Source: Macrophomina tecta
Taxonomy: Eukaryota; Ascomycota; Dothideomycetes; Botryosphaeriales; Botryosphaeriaceae
NCBI GenBank assembly: GCA_024180945.1
Contig: JAKSGN010000033.1
Span: forward strand, 1,054,001 to 1,118,000
Length of the DNA: 64,000 nucleotides
Reading direction: 5' to 3'
Part shown: positions 33,389-44,972 of the stretch, in pieces
Layout: the number at the start of each line of letters is the position of its first letter
Numbering within the stretch: position 1 is the stretch's first letter
Translations under genes and position numbers: made by a program
Notes under the pieces: model-generated
What the model was told of the DNA's origin: nothing
Database searches by the model: none
What the model saw: only the letters and a program-made list of their open reading frames with translations

Positions 33389-35073
33389 TCCTAGTCGCCG
33401 CCCGAGACATCATTTTTCCTAAAAAGGAAATGCCGGACCGACTCTGTTTACAAAGCATACACTAGGGTCGGGTTGGAAGGCAAAAGTGTCCTTACAGCAG
33501 CTATCCGGACAGGCGAACCCTTGCCGAGCAAGAACAGGGAAGTGCCGTATAAGCAAAGGCATATTTCGGGCGTGGGATTAGCCACAAGTTAATGCACGGA
33601 GACTACAATGTTCTTGACTACCGATAATAGACTCTTTTAATTGCCACACTTCCAGCTGGCAATCACCAAATGCAGCATCCCTAGTTATTTTTGTTCAACA
33701 CTCTTTCGCTCCTCGACAAATTTGCACCAGACATTTGAAAATCTCGTATGCCCATATGGATGTACCACGCCATCAGCACGGACGGGATCCGCCGCCATCG
33801 CGAACAACACAAAAACGCAACGTCCGCAACATCAACTCGGACCACTTCCAACCCAGGCCATAAAGAAATTTACTGTGAACGCAGCCAGTGGAACTACCTC
33901 AGCGGCTTGCAGCTCCCCGCGCGTACGACTGGACGACGCGGCGAAACTTCCAAATCAGACAAAACGGACACAGACACTCAAGCCTCCTAAGCCCGCTCAC
34001 CGGAACCGGGCGGAAGACCCAGCGACGAACAGCGTTGAAGGCACGGCGCATAACCCACTGAAAAGCGTAGGACATACCTCCAGCGATGCTCCGTTACAGT
34101 GCAGTGTCCTGGACCCTCCCTTGCGTTTCGTCAGCCGAAAAAAGTATACGGAAAACCTTGTTTAAAGCACACATGCCTGAGCACAAGCCGCACCAACAAC
34201 AACGCACGGTTCCGAATTCCTGGACCTACAGCTCGCTCTTCGCAAGTGCGGCGCGGCTCTCGTATCAGACTTTCCGCACCGCACGCTTTGCCAGGAATAG
34301 TAATAACGTAATATGTACAAGCCGTTTTCCTTCCGTAGTGCGCCGCCCAGACAACTCGTGCTCGCACTTTCCAGACTCCGACTCTCATGCTCTCGGCCTG
34401 ACCATGCTAACGAAGCCGACTTTGCTCCTCCTTTCTGCAGTTCAGCTTCTCTCGCATGAGATTGTCAATGACTGCGCAGTGTGACGTTAAATTTCCAGGG
34501 GGGCGTCTACCATTCCATATACACTCTCGCATCCACAGCAATACCGCGTCTTTTCATGTTTTTATTTCTTTTTTGCATTGTCTCTTATGTAAAAAGGTTG
34601 ATACGAAAACATCATACACACTCAAGAACAGTAAAGCACATTCTCCCCCAAGGTATTAGGCAAAGAAAAAAGAGAAAGATGGCAGACACGCTTCATAATG
34701 TTTTAAAAAAACAAAGGAAAATTAGAGACGCCTTAATAATAACAAAAAGGAAAGACTCGTCCATCATACAGACAACAAAAGAAACAATCATAAAATCATA
34801 AGGCCTTTTATGTTCGATCATCACCGTGAAAAAAACATGCCCGTATACAGAAGAGAGGTATATCCCACACAATGTGCACCATACGTTGATCAATCGATCG
34901 CACTCCTCAAGACGACGCGCGCACACGCGCTCAACAGACTACTTCAAGACTCTCCTCCCACAGAAAGTCTCAAAGGCGACTTAAGACGCGCATGCACAGC
35001 ATCATCCGAGCATTGCAAAAGACAATCCCGTCAGCGCTCGCATGCAGTTATTATGCGCAACAGCCTACCCCAT
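33389..35073. other. Intergenic spacer, 1.7 kb
   Basis: AT-richer than its surroundings, especially 34540-34850. An ORF at 33641-34165 has no recognisable domain and no gene-like neighbour spacing. The right end is the 3' UTR region of the LEA-like gene. Confidence 0.4.
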
Positions 35074-38000
35074 CTAGGACTTGCCGCCAAAGAGGCCACC
35101 AACGAGCGGCAGACCCTTAGCGCCACCGCCGCTCTTCTTCTTGTCGTCCTTGCCGCCGAGGGCCTCGGAGATGGATCCAAGACCAAGACCATTGAGCAGC
35201 TTATTGATGCCGAGGCCACCGAGGAGGCCGTTGACGAGTCCACCGAGACCGAGGCCGTTCAAGAGACGACCGACCAGACCCAAGACACCGCTGAGCAGCA
35301 GGCCAACGGCGGCGATAATCTGGAAGAGGGGCTCGGTGAGCAGGGCCCAGAGGGGGTTGAGCTTCTTCTTGGCGTGGGGCATGTCGGCAATCTTCTTCTT
35401 AGCGTTATCGATGGTCGTGACGACCGTGGTGGTGAGCTCCTTGAGGCAGTCGGCCAGGCGGTACTCCTCGGGCGTCGCCTCGCGGGTGCCGGCACGGCCC
35501 TTGGCCTGCGCAGCGATACGGCCATCAGGGTCGAGACCACGGAGAGCGCCGTTGCACTCCTGGAGAATGCGCCCAGCTTCTTCGATGAGCGGCTTGACGT
35601 TGTTGACGAGCTCCTCCTCGTCGAGTTCCTCGCGAGGGGTGCGGTCGGCTTGTTCAATGTACTGATGGCGGGATTATTAGCCTGCTGTTACTCGAATGTC
35701 TGAACGGGAGAAAACATACCTCAGTGATCTGCTTGCATACGGGCTGGACACGCTCGAGAGTCTGCTGACAAATGTTTGCCATCTTGTCCGCAAGCTCCGC
35801 ATCCTCCTTCCGCTTGAGGTCCTCCTCGGTGGGGCCTTCCTCTTCTTCCTCTTCTTCCTCGACGATGTTCTCCAAGAGAGTAACCTCGCCGACCTTGTTA
35901 CCATCGTTATCAACCACGTAGCCGTTATCATCCACCTCGAGACCCACGCAGTGGCCGAGATCACCGGCGGTAAGACGGCCCATAACGTTGCCATCCTCAT
36001 CACGGACCTCGCCCTCCTTATTGACGCGACGGCCAGACATGGGGTTGATGCGGCGTTCCTTCTCCTCAGGCTCCCAGCGCTCAGCCTTACCGATGGTGTT
36101 GCCGTTCTTATCGACGATCTCACCTTCCTCATCAACCTTGTGGCCGACAAGCTTCTTGACGTCACCCTCGACGATGCGGCCGACGATAGATCCATCGGCA
36201 GTGACGACGGTGCCGTCCTTGACAACGGTGAGGTTCTCAAAGCCAGCGAAAGGACCCTCAGGGGAGGAGTCGGCGCCCTTGACGAGCTCAGCGCGGCCAA
36301 TGACGTTTCCGGCGTTGTCCCAGATCTGACCCTGGCCATCGACCTTGCGGCCGACCATCTGCTTGGGGTCACCCTCGGCAACACGGCCGACGACGGCGCC
36401 AGCAGAGTCAACGACATTGCCGGCCTTGTTGACAGTACAGCCAGCCAGAGATGAGAGGTCCTCGGGCTGCTCCTCCTCCTCTTGCCAGGGCTCGGCGTGG
36501 CCCTTGACATTTCCATACTTGTCAATGATGTCGCCATCCTCGTCGACAGAGTGGCCAATCAGGCGCTTGGGGTCACCCTCGGTGATCTCGCCGACAACGT
36601 TGCCATCGGCATCCTCGACCTTTCCGTCCTTGACAACTCGCAGACCCTCCAGGCCAGCGAAGGGACCCTCAGGCTTGGCAACACGCTCGTTCTCGGGAAT
36701 CAGCTCACAGCGACCGACAACCTTGCCAGTATCACCGTGGATTTGACCCTGCTCATCGCAGCGGCGACCAGCCAGCTCAGCAACGTTGCCCTCAACGAGG
36801 CGACCAAGAGGAACACCGTTCTCATCGACGACGAAGCCCTGCTTGTTGAGGACCTTGTTGTCGAGGATAGACAGATCGACTGGCTCCTCTTCAGGCTCGT
36901 CCTCGAGGGGCTCAGCGTGGCCCTTGACATTGCCATACTTGTCGATGATATCTCCATCTTCGTCGACAGAGAGACCAATAAGGCGCTTAGCGTTACCCTC
37001 CACAATGCGACCGACAATGTTGCCATCCTCGTCGGCAACGTTGCCGTCAGCAACAACGCGGAGGTCCTCGAGACCAGCGAAAGGTCCCTCGGGCTTGGTC
37101 TCGCGCTCGTTCTCGGGAATAAGCTGAACACGGCCGATGACCTTGCCAGCATCGTTCCAAATCTGGCCATCCTCGCCGATCTTGCGGCCGGCGAGCTCCT
37201 TGGGGTTGCCCTCGACGAGACGAGCAATTGGGACACCCTCGTCACCGATGACATTGCCCTGCTTGTTGACGGTCTTGCCGATGAGGATGGACAGATCCTC
37301 GGGCTCTTGCTCGGGCTCCTCCTCAGGCTCCGGCTCCTCGTAGCGCTCAGCGTGGCCAATAACGGAGCCCTTCTTGTCGATGATATCACCATCCTCGTCA
37401 ACAGCACGGCCAACGAGCTTCTTGGCATCTCCCTCAACCACGATGCCAACAACATTACCGTTCTCGTCCTCGACCTTGCCATCTTTGACGACGATGAGGC
37501 CCTCAAGGCCAGCGAAAGCACCCTCCTCATCCTCTTCGATAGGGACGGTCTTAGCGCGGCCGATAACGTTGCCCTTGTTGTCCCAGAACTGGCCCTCGGA
37601 ATCGGCAGTAGCACCGAGCTTGGAGAGCTTCTTCGCCTCACCCTCGATCAGCTCACCAACAATGGTACCGTTGTCATTGACGATCTTGCCAGCCTTGTTG
37701 ACAGTGAGGCCATCGAGAACCGAAAGCGGGGGAAGGTTGTCCTCAACAGCCTCGCCAGCTTCGTCAGCGGCATCTTCAGCGGCGTCCTGAGCACTTTCGG
37801 CGGCCTCCTCAGCACCCTCAGCAGCATCCTGAGCACCTTCAGCGGCTTCTTCGGCACCCTCCTCAACCTGCTGAGGAAGGACGCGGACACGGCCGATGAT
37901 GTTACCCTCCTTGTCGAGGACTTCGCCCTTCTCGTTGACCTTCTTACCGGCGCAAGAAGAAAGGTCACCCTGGACAAGCTCTCCGATGGGGTCACCGTCC

Positions 38001-40195
38001 TCGTTGAGGACCTGGCCCTTCTTGTTGACCTTCAGGCCCTCTAGGATGTCGAGGTCAGGGATGAATTCCTTGGGGCCCTCCTCTTCAGCGAGACGCTCGC
38101 GGAGCTCCTTGGTAGCCTCCTCAGCGGCCTCGCCAGGAATGATCTCGACGCGACCGATGACTTCGCCATTCTTGTCGATGACCTCGCCCTTGTTGTTGAT
38201 GGTCTTGCCGGCGGCCTTCTTGACGTCGCCCTCAGTGAGCTCGCCAATCTCATCACCCTCTTCGTTGAGAACCTTGCCTTTCTTGTTGACCTTGAGGCCT
38301 TCAAGAATTCTGATGTCCAGGGCACGTGCGCCAACCTGCTCCTGGAGGTGCTCAGCAACACCCTCAGCAAGCTCTACCGTTCCCAGAACATTGCCATCTT
38401 CATCAACGACCTCACCCTTCTCGTTGACAGTAAGGCCCTTGACCTTGTTGACATCGACGCCATCAGCAACTTGACCGAGAACGTTGCCCTCCTCATCTAC
38501 GATCTCTCCCTCGGAGTTGATCTCACGGCCCTCGAGGGCTTCGACGCCGGGGAGGTCAGGAACTTGGTCTTCGGCCTCAGTCTTGGCTTGGTCGACAGTG
38601 GAACGAGCCTGGTCAGTAGCACCGGCAACAGCCTCACCAGTCTCGTCTGCCTTGCTACCTGCCTCCTCAGCCTTGCCAGTGGCTTCATCAGCGACGTCGT
38701 CGACACCGTCAACATCAGCGGCATCTTCGGCGGCACCCTCAACATCGTCGTAAAGGCCAGCAGCATCAGGGTGGACCTTGGCGCGGCCAATGACGTTGCC
38801 GTCATCGTCCAGAATCTCGCCCTTCTCGTTGACGGTCCTGCCCTTGAGCTGGGAGATGTCACCCTCGGTGATCTGGCCGACAGTATCACCATCATCGTTC
38901 AAAATCTCGCCGACCTGATTGACAGTGAGGCCCTTGAGAATTGAGATGTCGGGGAGGTTGAGGCCTTCGGTGGCTCCCTTAGCGGCATCCTGAGCCTGCT
39001 TCTTCTGGGCGTCGATCTTCTCGGGCAGGAGTTCGACGCGACCGACGAGATCGCCATCGTCGTCGAGAATCTCTCCGTCGTCGCCAATAGCATAGCCCTC
39101 GAGGTCTTCGGCGTCACCCTCGACGAGCTTGCCAATCTGGTTACCTTCGTTGTCGAGGACGCTGCCGTCGTTCTGGACCTCCAGACCCTTCAGCACCGAG
39201 AGGTCACCAACATCGGGGATCTCCTGGCCGGTGGCATCTTCGGCGGTGTCTTTAGCGTCATCCGCAGCGCCCTCGGCGGTATCTTTGGCTCCGTTGACAG
39301 CACCCTCAGCCTCCTTTCCGAGGCCTTGAGCACTGTCCTGAGCCTCCTGAACAGCACCGCCAGCGGTATCTTCAGCGTCATCAGCGGCACCCTCAGCAGT
39401 GTCCTGAGCGTCGCCAGCTGCATCGTCGGCGGTATCCTGAACATCTCCAACAGCGCCTTCGGCGGTGTCTTTCGCGCCACCAGCGGCCTTAGTTGGGTCC
39501 TGGGATGACTTGCTGGCCAGGCTAGAAGCACGGCCAGCAAGATTCTTCGCGTTGCCAAGGACCTTGCCTCCGGTCTGCTTAGGCTGCTGGGCAGGGCCGC
39601 CCTCGGAGTCCTGGGTCGACTCGGCAGTGTCCTCAGCCGTGTCCTCAGCGTCGTCGCCGAGATCGCCGGCCTTCTCCGTGGCATCGTCCGCGGTGTCGTC
39701 GACATCGTCGGCCTCAGCGCCGGCGGTGACATCGTCGTCATCGTCGTCATCAACGGGCTTCGGTGCCTGCTCCTTCAGGTCTCCGGTGGCTTCGGAGACC
39801 TTGCCAGTGGGGTCCTGCTCGCCGGCCTCGCTGGCGGCACCGCTTGCTTGCTTTGGCGCGTCTTCTGCCGTCTTCTTCACATCTCCAGCCTCCTCCGAGA
39901 CATCGCCCTCTGACGGCCGGGGTGGGAGGTCCGGGGTATCCGATTCAGTGGGGTTCGGGACGTCTGGCTTCTGTTCGGTGGCCTTCTCTGCTTGCTCACC
40001 GAGCTTTGGCGTGCGCTGGGATTGAGGCTTGCGGCCCAGCTTTGTGGGAGTGCGGGGCGCGTCGGCCGTCTTTCCTGCGGCGGGGGAAGGCATCGTTCTC
40101 GGGGAGTTTCGGGATCGGGAATTGGTAGGTGATAGTCTCGAGGGCGTGGGGGGGAAGGAATAGTACTGGTAGTTTTTGGGGGACTTATTGGGCAT
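35074..40195 (-). CDS. Giant LEA-like protein with DUF3659-type repeats
   Basis: Two exons (35720-40195 and 35074-35661; intron 58 bp GTATGT...CATCAG) encode 1687 residues from ATG 40195; ATG 40093 has a better start context (A at -3) and would remove 34 residues. Order of parts: a Pro/Lys-rich disordered N-terminus; an Ala/Asp/Glu-rich stretch; a run of 11-residue LEA repeats beginning DTAEG/DTADD; about 14 copies of a roughly 60-residue acidic module (pattern V-N-x2-G-x-V-x-D-x2-G-N-x2-G-x-L-x-E-G-D); a coiled-coil-like linker; and a C-terminal domain (KKKLNPLWALLTEP, then Gly/Leu-rich helices and a Lys/Gly tail). This is the architecture of fungal LEA-domain/DUF3659 proteins; LEA repeats are linked to desiccation and freezing tolerance. 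The Gly/Leu C-terminus may associate with membranes. Role is inference. Confidence 0.88.
35870..39205 (-). repeat. About 14 tandem DUF3659-type protein modules
   Basis: Each module of about 59-61 residues is itself two half-repeats ending in G-x-(V/I)-(I/L)-G-(R/x). Modules 1-5 are similar to each other. From module 6 on, two types alternate: one starting (I/S)L-x-G-x-x-VNK-x-G and the other GLE-x-LxVVKDG, usually preceded by EGPFA. This gives a two-module super-repeat present about four times, pointing to later pairwise duplication. Confidence 0.8.
39210..39490 (-). repeat. LEA-type 11-residue repeats
   Basis: Reading the protein: DTAEGAVGDVQ, DTADDAAGDAQ, DTAEGAADDAE, DTAGGAVQEAQ and DSAQGLGKEAE run in strict 11-residue register, then recur after a short break as DTAEGAADDAK. 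This periodicity fits group-3 LEA amphipathic helices that fold on drying. Confidence 0.8.
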
Positions 40196-42071
40196 AAAAC
40201 TGCATGCACAGGGGTATCGTATGGTGTGTGGGAGGACTGGAGGGCGAAAGATACCCACGAGCGGGCAGAGTATTGTTAAATGGCACAGGCAGACTCACGG
40301 CGAGGAGCTCCTTTTGCTATGACGTAGGCATGAATTGCTCTCCGAGGGAGCTCATTTCCCAGTCGAGGAGCTCGCGCCTCAGGGATGGCAGGCTCGGTGC
40401 AGCGGGAAACTTGTTTTGCACGCCGCCAGTGGCTTCGTCACGTTACGCAGAGAGAAGTGAGCGCGACGCGTTCTGGCTCATTGCGTCAGCGCTCAGCGGT
40501 TTCTGTGGGGTTGGCCGAGCACGACGGGCTCATGCAGGCGGCCTGGTAAGACAAAGCATCCAAGGGCCTGTGGCTGGAGCGGAGGCAGGGGGCAGGCGCC
40601 AATCCGACGATTGAGGTTGCGGACATGCAGCTTCGAGCGGACGATGCCGCGCGAGGTGGCGGCGATCGCGGCGGGTGGGCTTCGAGAGGCGACATCTCGG
40701 TTGCTGGCAGGGTTTCAGACGAGACACAAGGCGTCAGCCAGGGCATGGCTAGGGGCCCGGAGCGGTAGGCAAAGCGGGCCTCGTTTGGGACGATCAGCGG
40801 GCGATGAGCAGAAAGGTAGCGGGCGGCGGGAAAGTGTTGGCGGCGGGGCAGGGAGATGGCCGGTTTGCGGGACAAGGGCCCGCAGGCGGAGCAGCGTGTC
40901 GGATTGCTTGCAGCGGCGGAGGTCTGGCCAGAAAAATCTTGGAAGGCGGTGCAGATGACATATTGTGGCGCGTCGAGCTGGAGCTGCATCCCGGCAGCTG
41001 CAGCAAACAGGATGGACGGCGGGCGAGACGTAACGCGCCAGCCAGTGGCCGCGCTGTACAGGCGATCTCTCAGGAGCGAACGGTCGGCGGCGCGCAGACC
41101 CTGCGCGAGGCCTTTGGAATGGCTATGCTGAGGGCATGCGGATTGAGCGCGCTGGGGCCGCGCGACGATGCGAATTGGATGGAGATGTCGTTGCGGAGGC
41201 TGATTAGCGATGCGCGCGCAGCGGCTCCCGTCCAACGCTGCGGCCCCAGCCCAGACCCCGGCACCGATGACGCCACCCCTTCCCGGCGCAGATTTACACG
41301 ACTAACACATCACCTCCTCCATCCCGCCAACATCTAGCGGGATCTGCCCGAGAAATCGCGCCGTCGCCGCTACCAACGTCGCTGCAGCGTCAATCGCCTG
41401 CCTGTGTGACCGCCCACTCGCATGCAGCATGCCGGGCCTAAAAGGGCCCTCCGGCAGTGCTCCCGGGACATTTTTTGTCTCTCTCTCTGCAACAGTTGCC
41501 AAACCGGGCACCAATGCCCCGTCTTTGCGACACATGTCAGTCGGCGACTCGCACACAACGCCTTTCTCGCGCACCCTGGCGTGATGCGTCTCACGATCCG
41601 CATACATCCAATATCTTTTGGGGATCGGGGAGCATTTGCCGAATGTGTTCAGTGCTGTTCCACACCATTGCACCCTCAGTAGAGCTGCGACCGGCGACGC
41701 GGCGAAGCCATATTATGAGCAGAGTCTTAGGACCCAATTGGTACCCGTATTTCGTTTCACGCTTATACCTGGATCAAACTAAATTGAGCCACCCTTCTTC
41801 CTCGCGACAGTCAGGTCTAGACCTGGTGCCAGACCTTTGCCCACATCTTGAAGGCAGCATGTATTCATCGCTGTCCTTTCCAACCAAAACAATGCCCAGT
41901 ATCACAAGATAAATAATGGCACATAACGCGCAAGAGACTCCCAACCATAATATCATTACACTACTCTACTCTGCGCTCACGCTGTCATGGATATCTACGA
42001 GGAAATGAAGAGAAAAAGAGCCGAATCACGGCAGGGCCCGGAGGATCAATAGGCAACAATCCCCTGCCACA
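40196..42071. other. Intergenic spacer, 1.9 kb
   Basis: GC-rich from 40350 to 41300, holding only shadow ORFs; the longest (40486-41235, minus) is Pro/Ser/Arg/Ala-biased with no domain. The left end is the LEA gene promoter; the right end is the 3' flank of the IQ-motif gene. Confidence 0.45.
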
Positions 42072-44248
42072 CTACCTCGTCCCCTCGGGCGGAATACCGC
42101 TCTCTGCATCTTCGCTGCTCGCCTCACCTCTACTCTTCTTCTTCTTCTCCAATTTCAGCGCACTGCCCGCAGCTCCAAACCCCAGCTTTCGCAAAAATCG
42201 TGCCCGCAAGCTATTACTCCTCTTCCGCTCTTCCTCCCTCCGTGCCGCTTGTGCCAAGATTTGGCGCTCTCTCTCGGCGCTCTTGCTCTTATCCCGCTGC
42301 TGCTCTTCACGCTTGGCTGCCTCCTCCGGATGCAGTACTTTTTCCTTCCCATGACTCGCATGTTCAGCCCCGCTCTTGAATTTTTGGCGCGTCTTGACGT
42401 ATGCCTCCAACCCTACCAGGATTGCGTAGCTACGCGATATTGACACCCGACTCATGTCGACGCCGGCGTCACGCAGCGAATGGACGAAGGCTCGGAAGTT
42501 GGAGGTTGGCGGGCGGTAGTGACCAGAAAGAGGCGAGAGGCGGCGCAACTGCCCGTCTTTGATTTTGATGAGCCCTGCCGCTGAGATACGAGCGCCATGC
42601 AGGAACGAGCTGTGTTGGAAGGCGCCCGATTGTTTGATGCCAACATACAGACGGAACGAAGTGTCGGCGACCTGGCGGCGACTTGCATTAGTGACACGAG
42701 GCTCGGCTCGACTGGCGATTTGACTTACAAAGATCCAACTGTTGGGCTTGACGCTGCGCCGCAACAGGTGATTGAGAACAGCAGCAGCAGAAACATGTCT
42801 AATCTTCTTCACCCCTTTCGCCTTGTCCAGGTCGTGGTTGACATAGTGTTCGGCCTCAGGATTGTCCGCCGAACCCGCTGAGAAGATGGAACTCGCACTG
42901 GACGAGCTGCTGGACGAGCTGCCAGCCCTGCTGTATTCCGGCGTGCCATCATCATTTCGCACAATGCCATTGACACTATCCTTATACTCCGTCGACGTGG
43001 TGATCCTTTCGCCATTCTTAGCCCAGCACAGCCTCCCTTGTTTATCGATTTTGACCAAGTAGTTCTGCCTTTCTTCCCGGTTCAAGTACCGAACCTGTTC
43101 CCTTTCCAGCCTTTCCCGGGAGCAGGTAGGCACCTCCAAGTTCCTGCCCTCTCCGTGGTCAAGCCAGTAGAAGAAGTTCTCATGTGTACCCGATTTTTTC
43201 CACTCAGTGTGGTATGCGCGAAGGTTTGAGCCGTATCGATGTTTCTGGTCCACCATTTCCAGCCAGTACTGCAAGTCTATAGTAAAAGGCATTAGCATGC
43301 ACCAATGAGACCCCGGTCCTCGTTCCGCGCTTACCCATCACCTTGGCTGTCTTCTCGCGCTCGCGCTTTGCTTCCACCTTCCGCGCCCGCCGGCGTTCCC
43401 GCTCTTCCGGCGACAACTGGTCCTCGTCCGTCGAAGTGTCGCCATGGTCCGAGTCGTCACCACCAGCCCGTCGCGCGACCTCGCCAATGCGCCGCCAGTT
43501 CTCTTTCGCGGCGTCGGATGCAGCGCGGGATCTTGCGGCGGGGCTGAGCTTGTCCGGTTCGCTCGGTGTACGGTCGTGACGGGAGACGGGTCGCGTTGCG
43601 TTCCTCCAGCGGGCTAAACCCAGCTTCAGCTTAGTACTTTTTTTTTTTTTTTTTGGACGGCGCCGTGGAAGTAAACACTAGCTACTGACCCTCTTTGATA
43701 GCCTGTGGAGCACGTAGATCACCGTTAGCTGATCGGCATTCCCTTTCGATCGATGGCGCTGCCGAGTTAGCAGGCAGGGCAAGGTCGTCGAGGAGGAACA
43801 GCTCAGCAGCACCAGCGACGGGGCGGCAAAGAAAGAATGTTTTATCACGTACCTCGACCCAGCGCGTGGACGCGTCCAGGCCCATACCCGCGAGTTCCCG
43901 GCGCTGTTTGTAGCCTCTGTAGTTGCGCTGGATCAGAGCGGCAGCGGCTTCCTCTTCGTCGCACAGGCTCTGCGACTTAGCTGCTTGCATGGCCTCGTGC
44001 TTTGCATCCTGGCGGCGGGCGATGGCCTCGAGCTCGTCTCTGGACGGGAGCTGGAGCGCGACGCTCCGGGCAGCGGGCGTGGGGGAAGTGCAATGCGCTG
44101 CTGGGTGAGCAGCAGCGGCGCGAATGACATCGACGCGTGGGGCGCCATCCTTGGCATCTCCAGGGTCCGTCAGCCTTGCGTCGTCGTCGCCGTCCTGGCG
44201 CTCGTTCGGCCCTGGCAAGTCGGCTTCCATCGCTTCTGAGAGGGACAT
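42072..44248 (-). CDS. IQ (calmodulin-binding) motif protein
   Basis: Five exons on the minus strand: 43853-44248, 43690-43702 (13 nt), 43335-43613, 42729-43276 and 42072-42671, giving 611 residues. The IQ motif is ALIQRNYRGYKQRR at about residues 104-117 (I106, Q107, R111, G112, R116). Joining the 13-nt exon restores WVEAIKEARWRNATRP. A conserved fungal region follows: LQYWLEMVDQKHRYG, NFFYWLDHGEGRN, SWIFVADTSFRLYVGIKQSG, FQHSSFLHGARISAAGLIKI and SGHYRPPTSNFRAFVHSL. The C-terminus is a Lys/Arg/Glu-rich coiled coil with a basic KLEKKKKSR stretch. By family it likely binds calmodulin and acts as a cytoplasmic or cortical signalling protein; exact role unknown. Intron 4 (57 bp) is in frame and stop-free. 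Confidence 0.88.
43638..43654 (+). repeat. T17 homopolymer in an intron
   Basis: Poly-T on the plus strand inside intron 43614-43689 of the IQ-motif gene (poly-A on the sense strand). It is the most length-unstable kind of tract and a possible sequencing-error site. Confidence 0.85.
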
Positions 44249-44972
44249 TCAGTAGCGTGGGCAGGAGAGCGGAGGACGCTGATTGCAACTTGCGCTGCCC
44301 CCGTCCATGCGCAAGCGCACACACTCAACAGCAGGTTCTCCGGGCTACCGATCACTGCCTCCGCCCGGCTGACGCCTGTTCCCGGCCAGGCACCGGGGCG
44401 GCACTTCGTACCTCCTCACGTGTTGTCTCGGAAGTCGGCTCGCGGCCCTGCCCTGCCCTGCTTCGTTGGCCGGCCTGAATAACGGCGCGCATTTGGCGGA
44501 GAAGTGCGGCAATCAGCTTGCCCGAATCAGCGAAGGATTGCGCATCCAACAGTTCCGTTGGTAAAAGGTTGCGTTTTCTTTCGCCTGATCAGGGAAAATG
44601 TCGTCCACAAGCATGATCGAGCTGTCGGCGCCCCGGCTATCGGCAAACATATTGCATAGCGAGCAGTGGCGGTGTTCTCTGGGCAAACCAAGCGCGTCAT
44701 GGAGAAGTGCTTGGCGGACGCGCCATCATTGATCAGTACGAGCTCTCCCGCTGCACGACAATATTAGGATCCGCCAACAATTTGAGCCATAGCACCGACC
44801 GTATTTATAGGAAGTTGCGACAGGCCTCCAGACACAGATGCCACAAAGCTTTTTGCACATTACATCCGTATGGCTGCTTCAACTCCCTACATGTAGATCC
44901 GCTGCCTGATGCAATGCGGCATAGCTCGAGGTCTTAGGCGCAGCGAAAGTAAGACAAACCCCCCGCCCCCGG
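44249..44972. other. Intergenic spacer, 724 bp
   Basis: Between the start of the IQ-motif gene and the 3' end of the esterase gene, both on the minus strand. No gene was recognised; short ORFs only. Confidence 0.45.

Noticed and set aside
33641..34165. 174-codon plus-strand frame
   Set aside because: No recognisable domain, low-complexity Thr/Pro/Ala content and no splice or promoter support.
36482..38044. 520-codon open frame on the plus strand inside the LEA-like gene (and other long frames on both strands there)
   Set aside because: It is antisense to a repeat-rich coding region; codon bias (GAC/GTC/CTC patterns) keeps the opposite frame open. Its translation is a Leu/Val/Asp-rich mirror of the repeats with no family motif.
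40486..41235. 249-codon minus-strand frame in the GC-rich spacer
   Set aside because: Arg/Pro/Ser/Ala-biased, no domain, overlaps comparable frames on the other strand.
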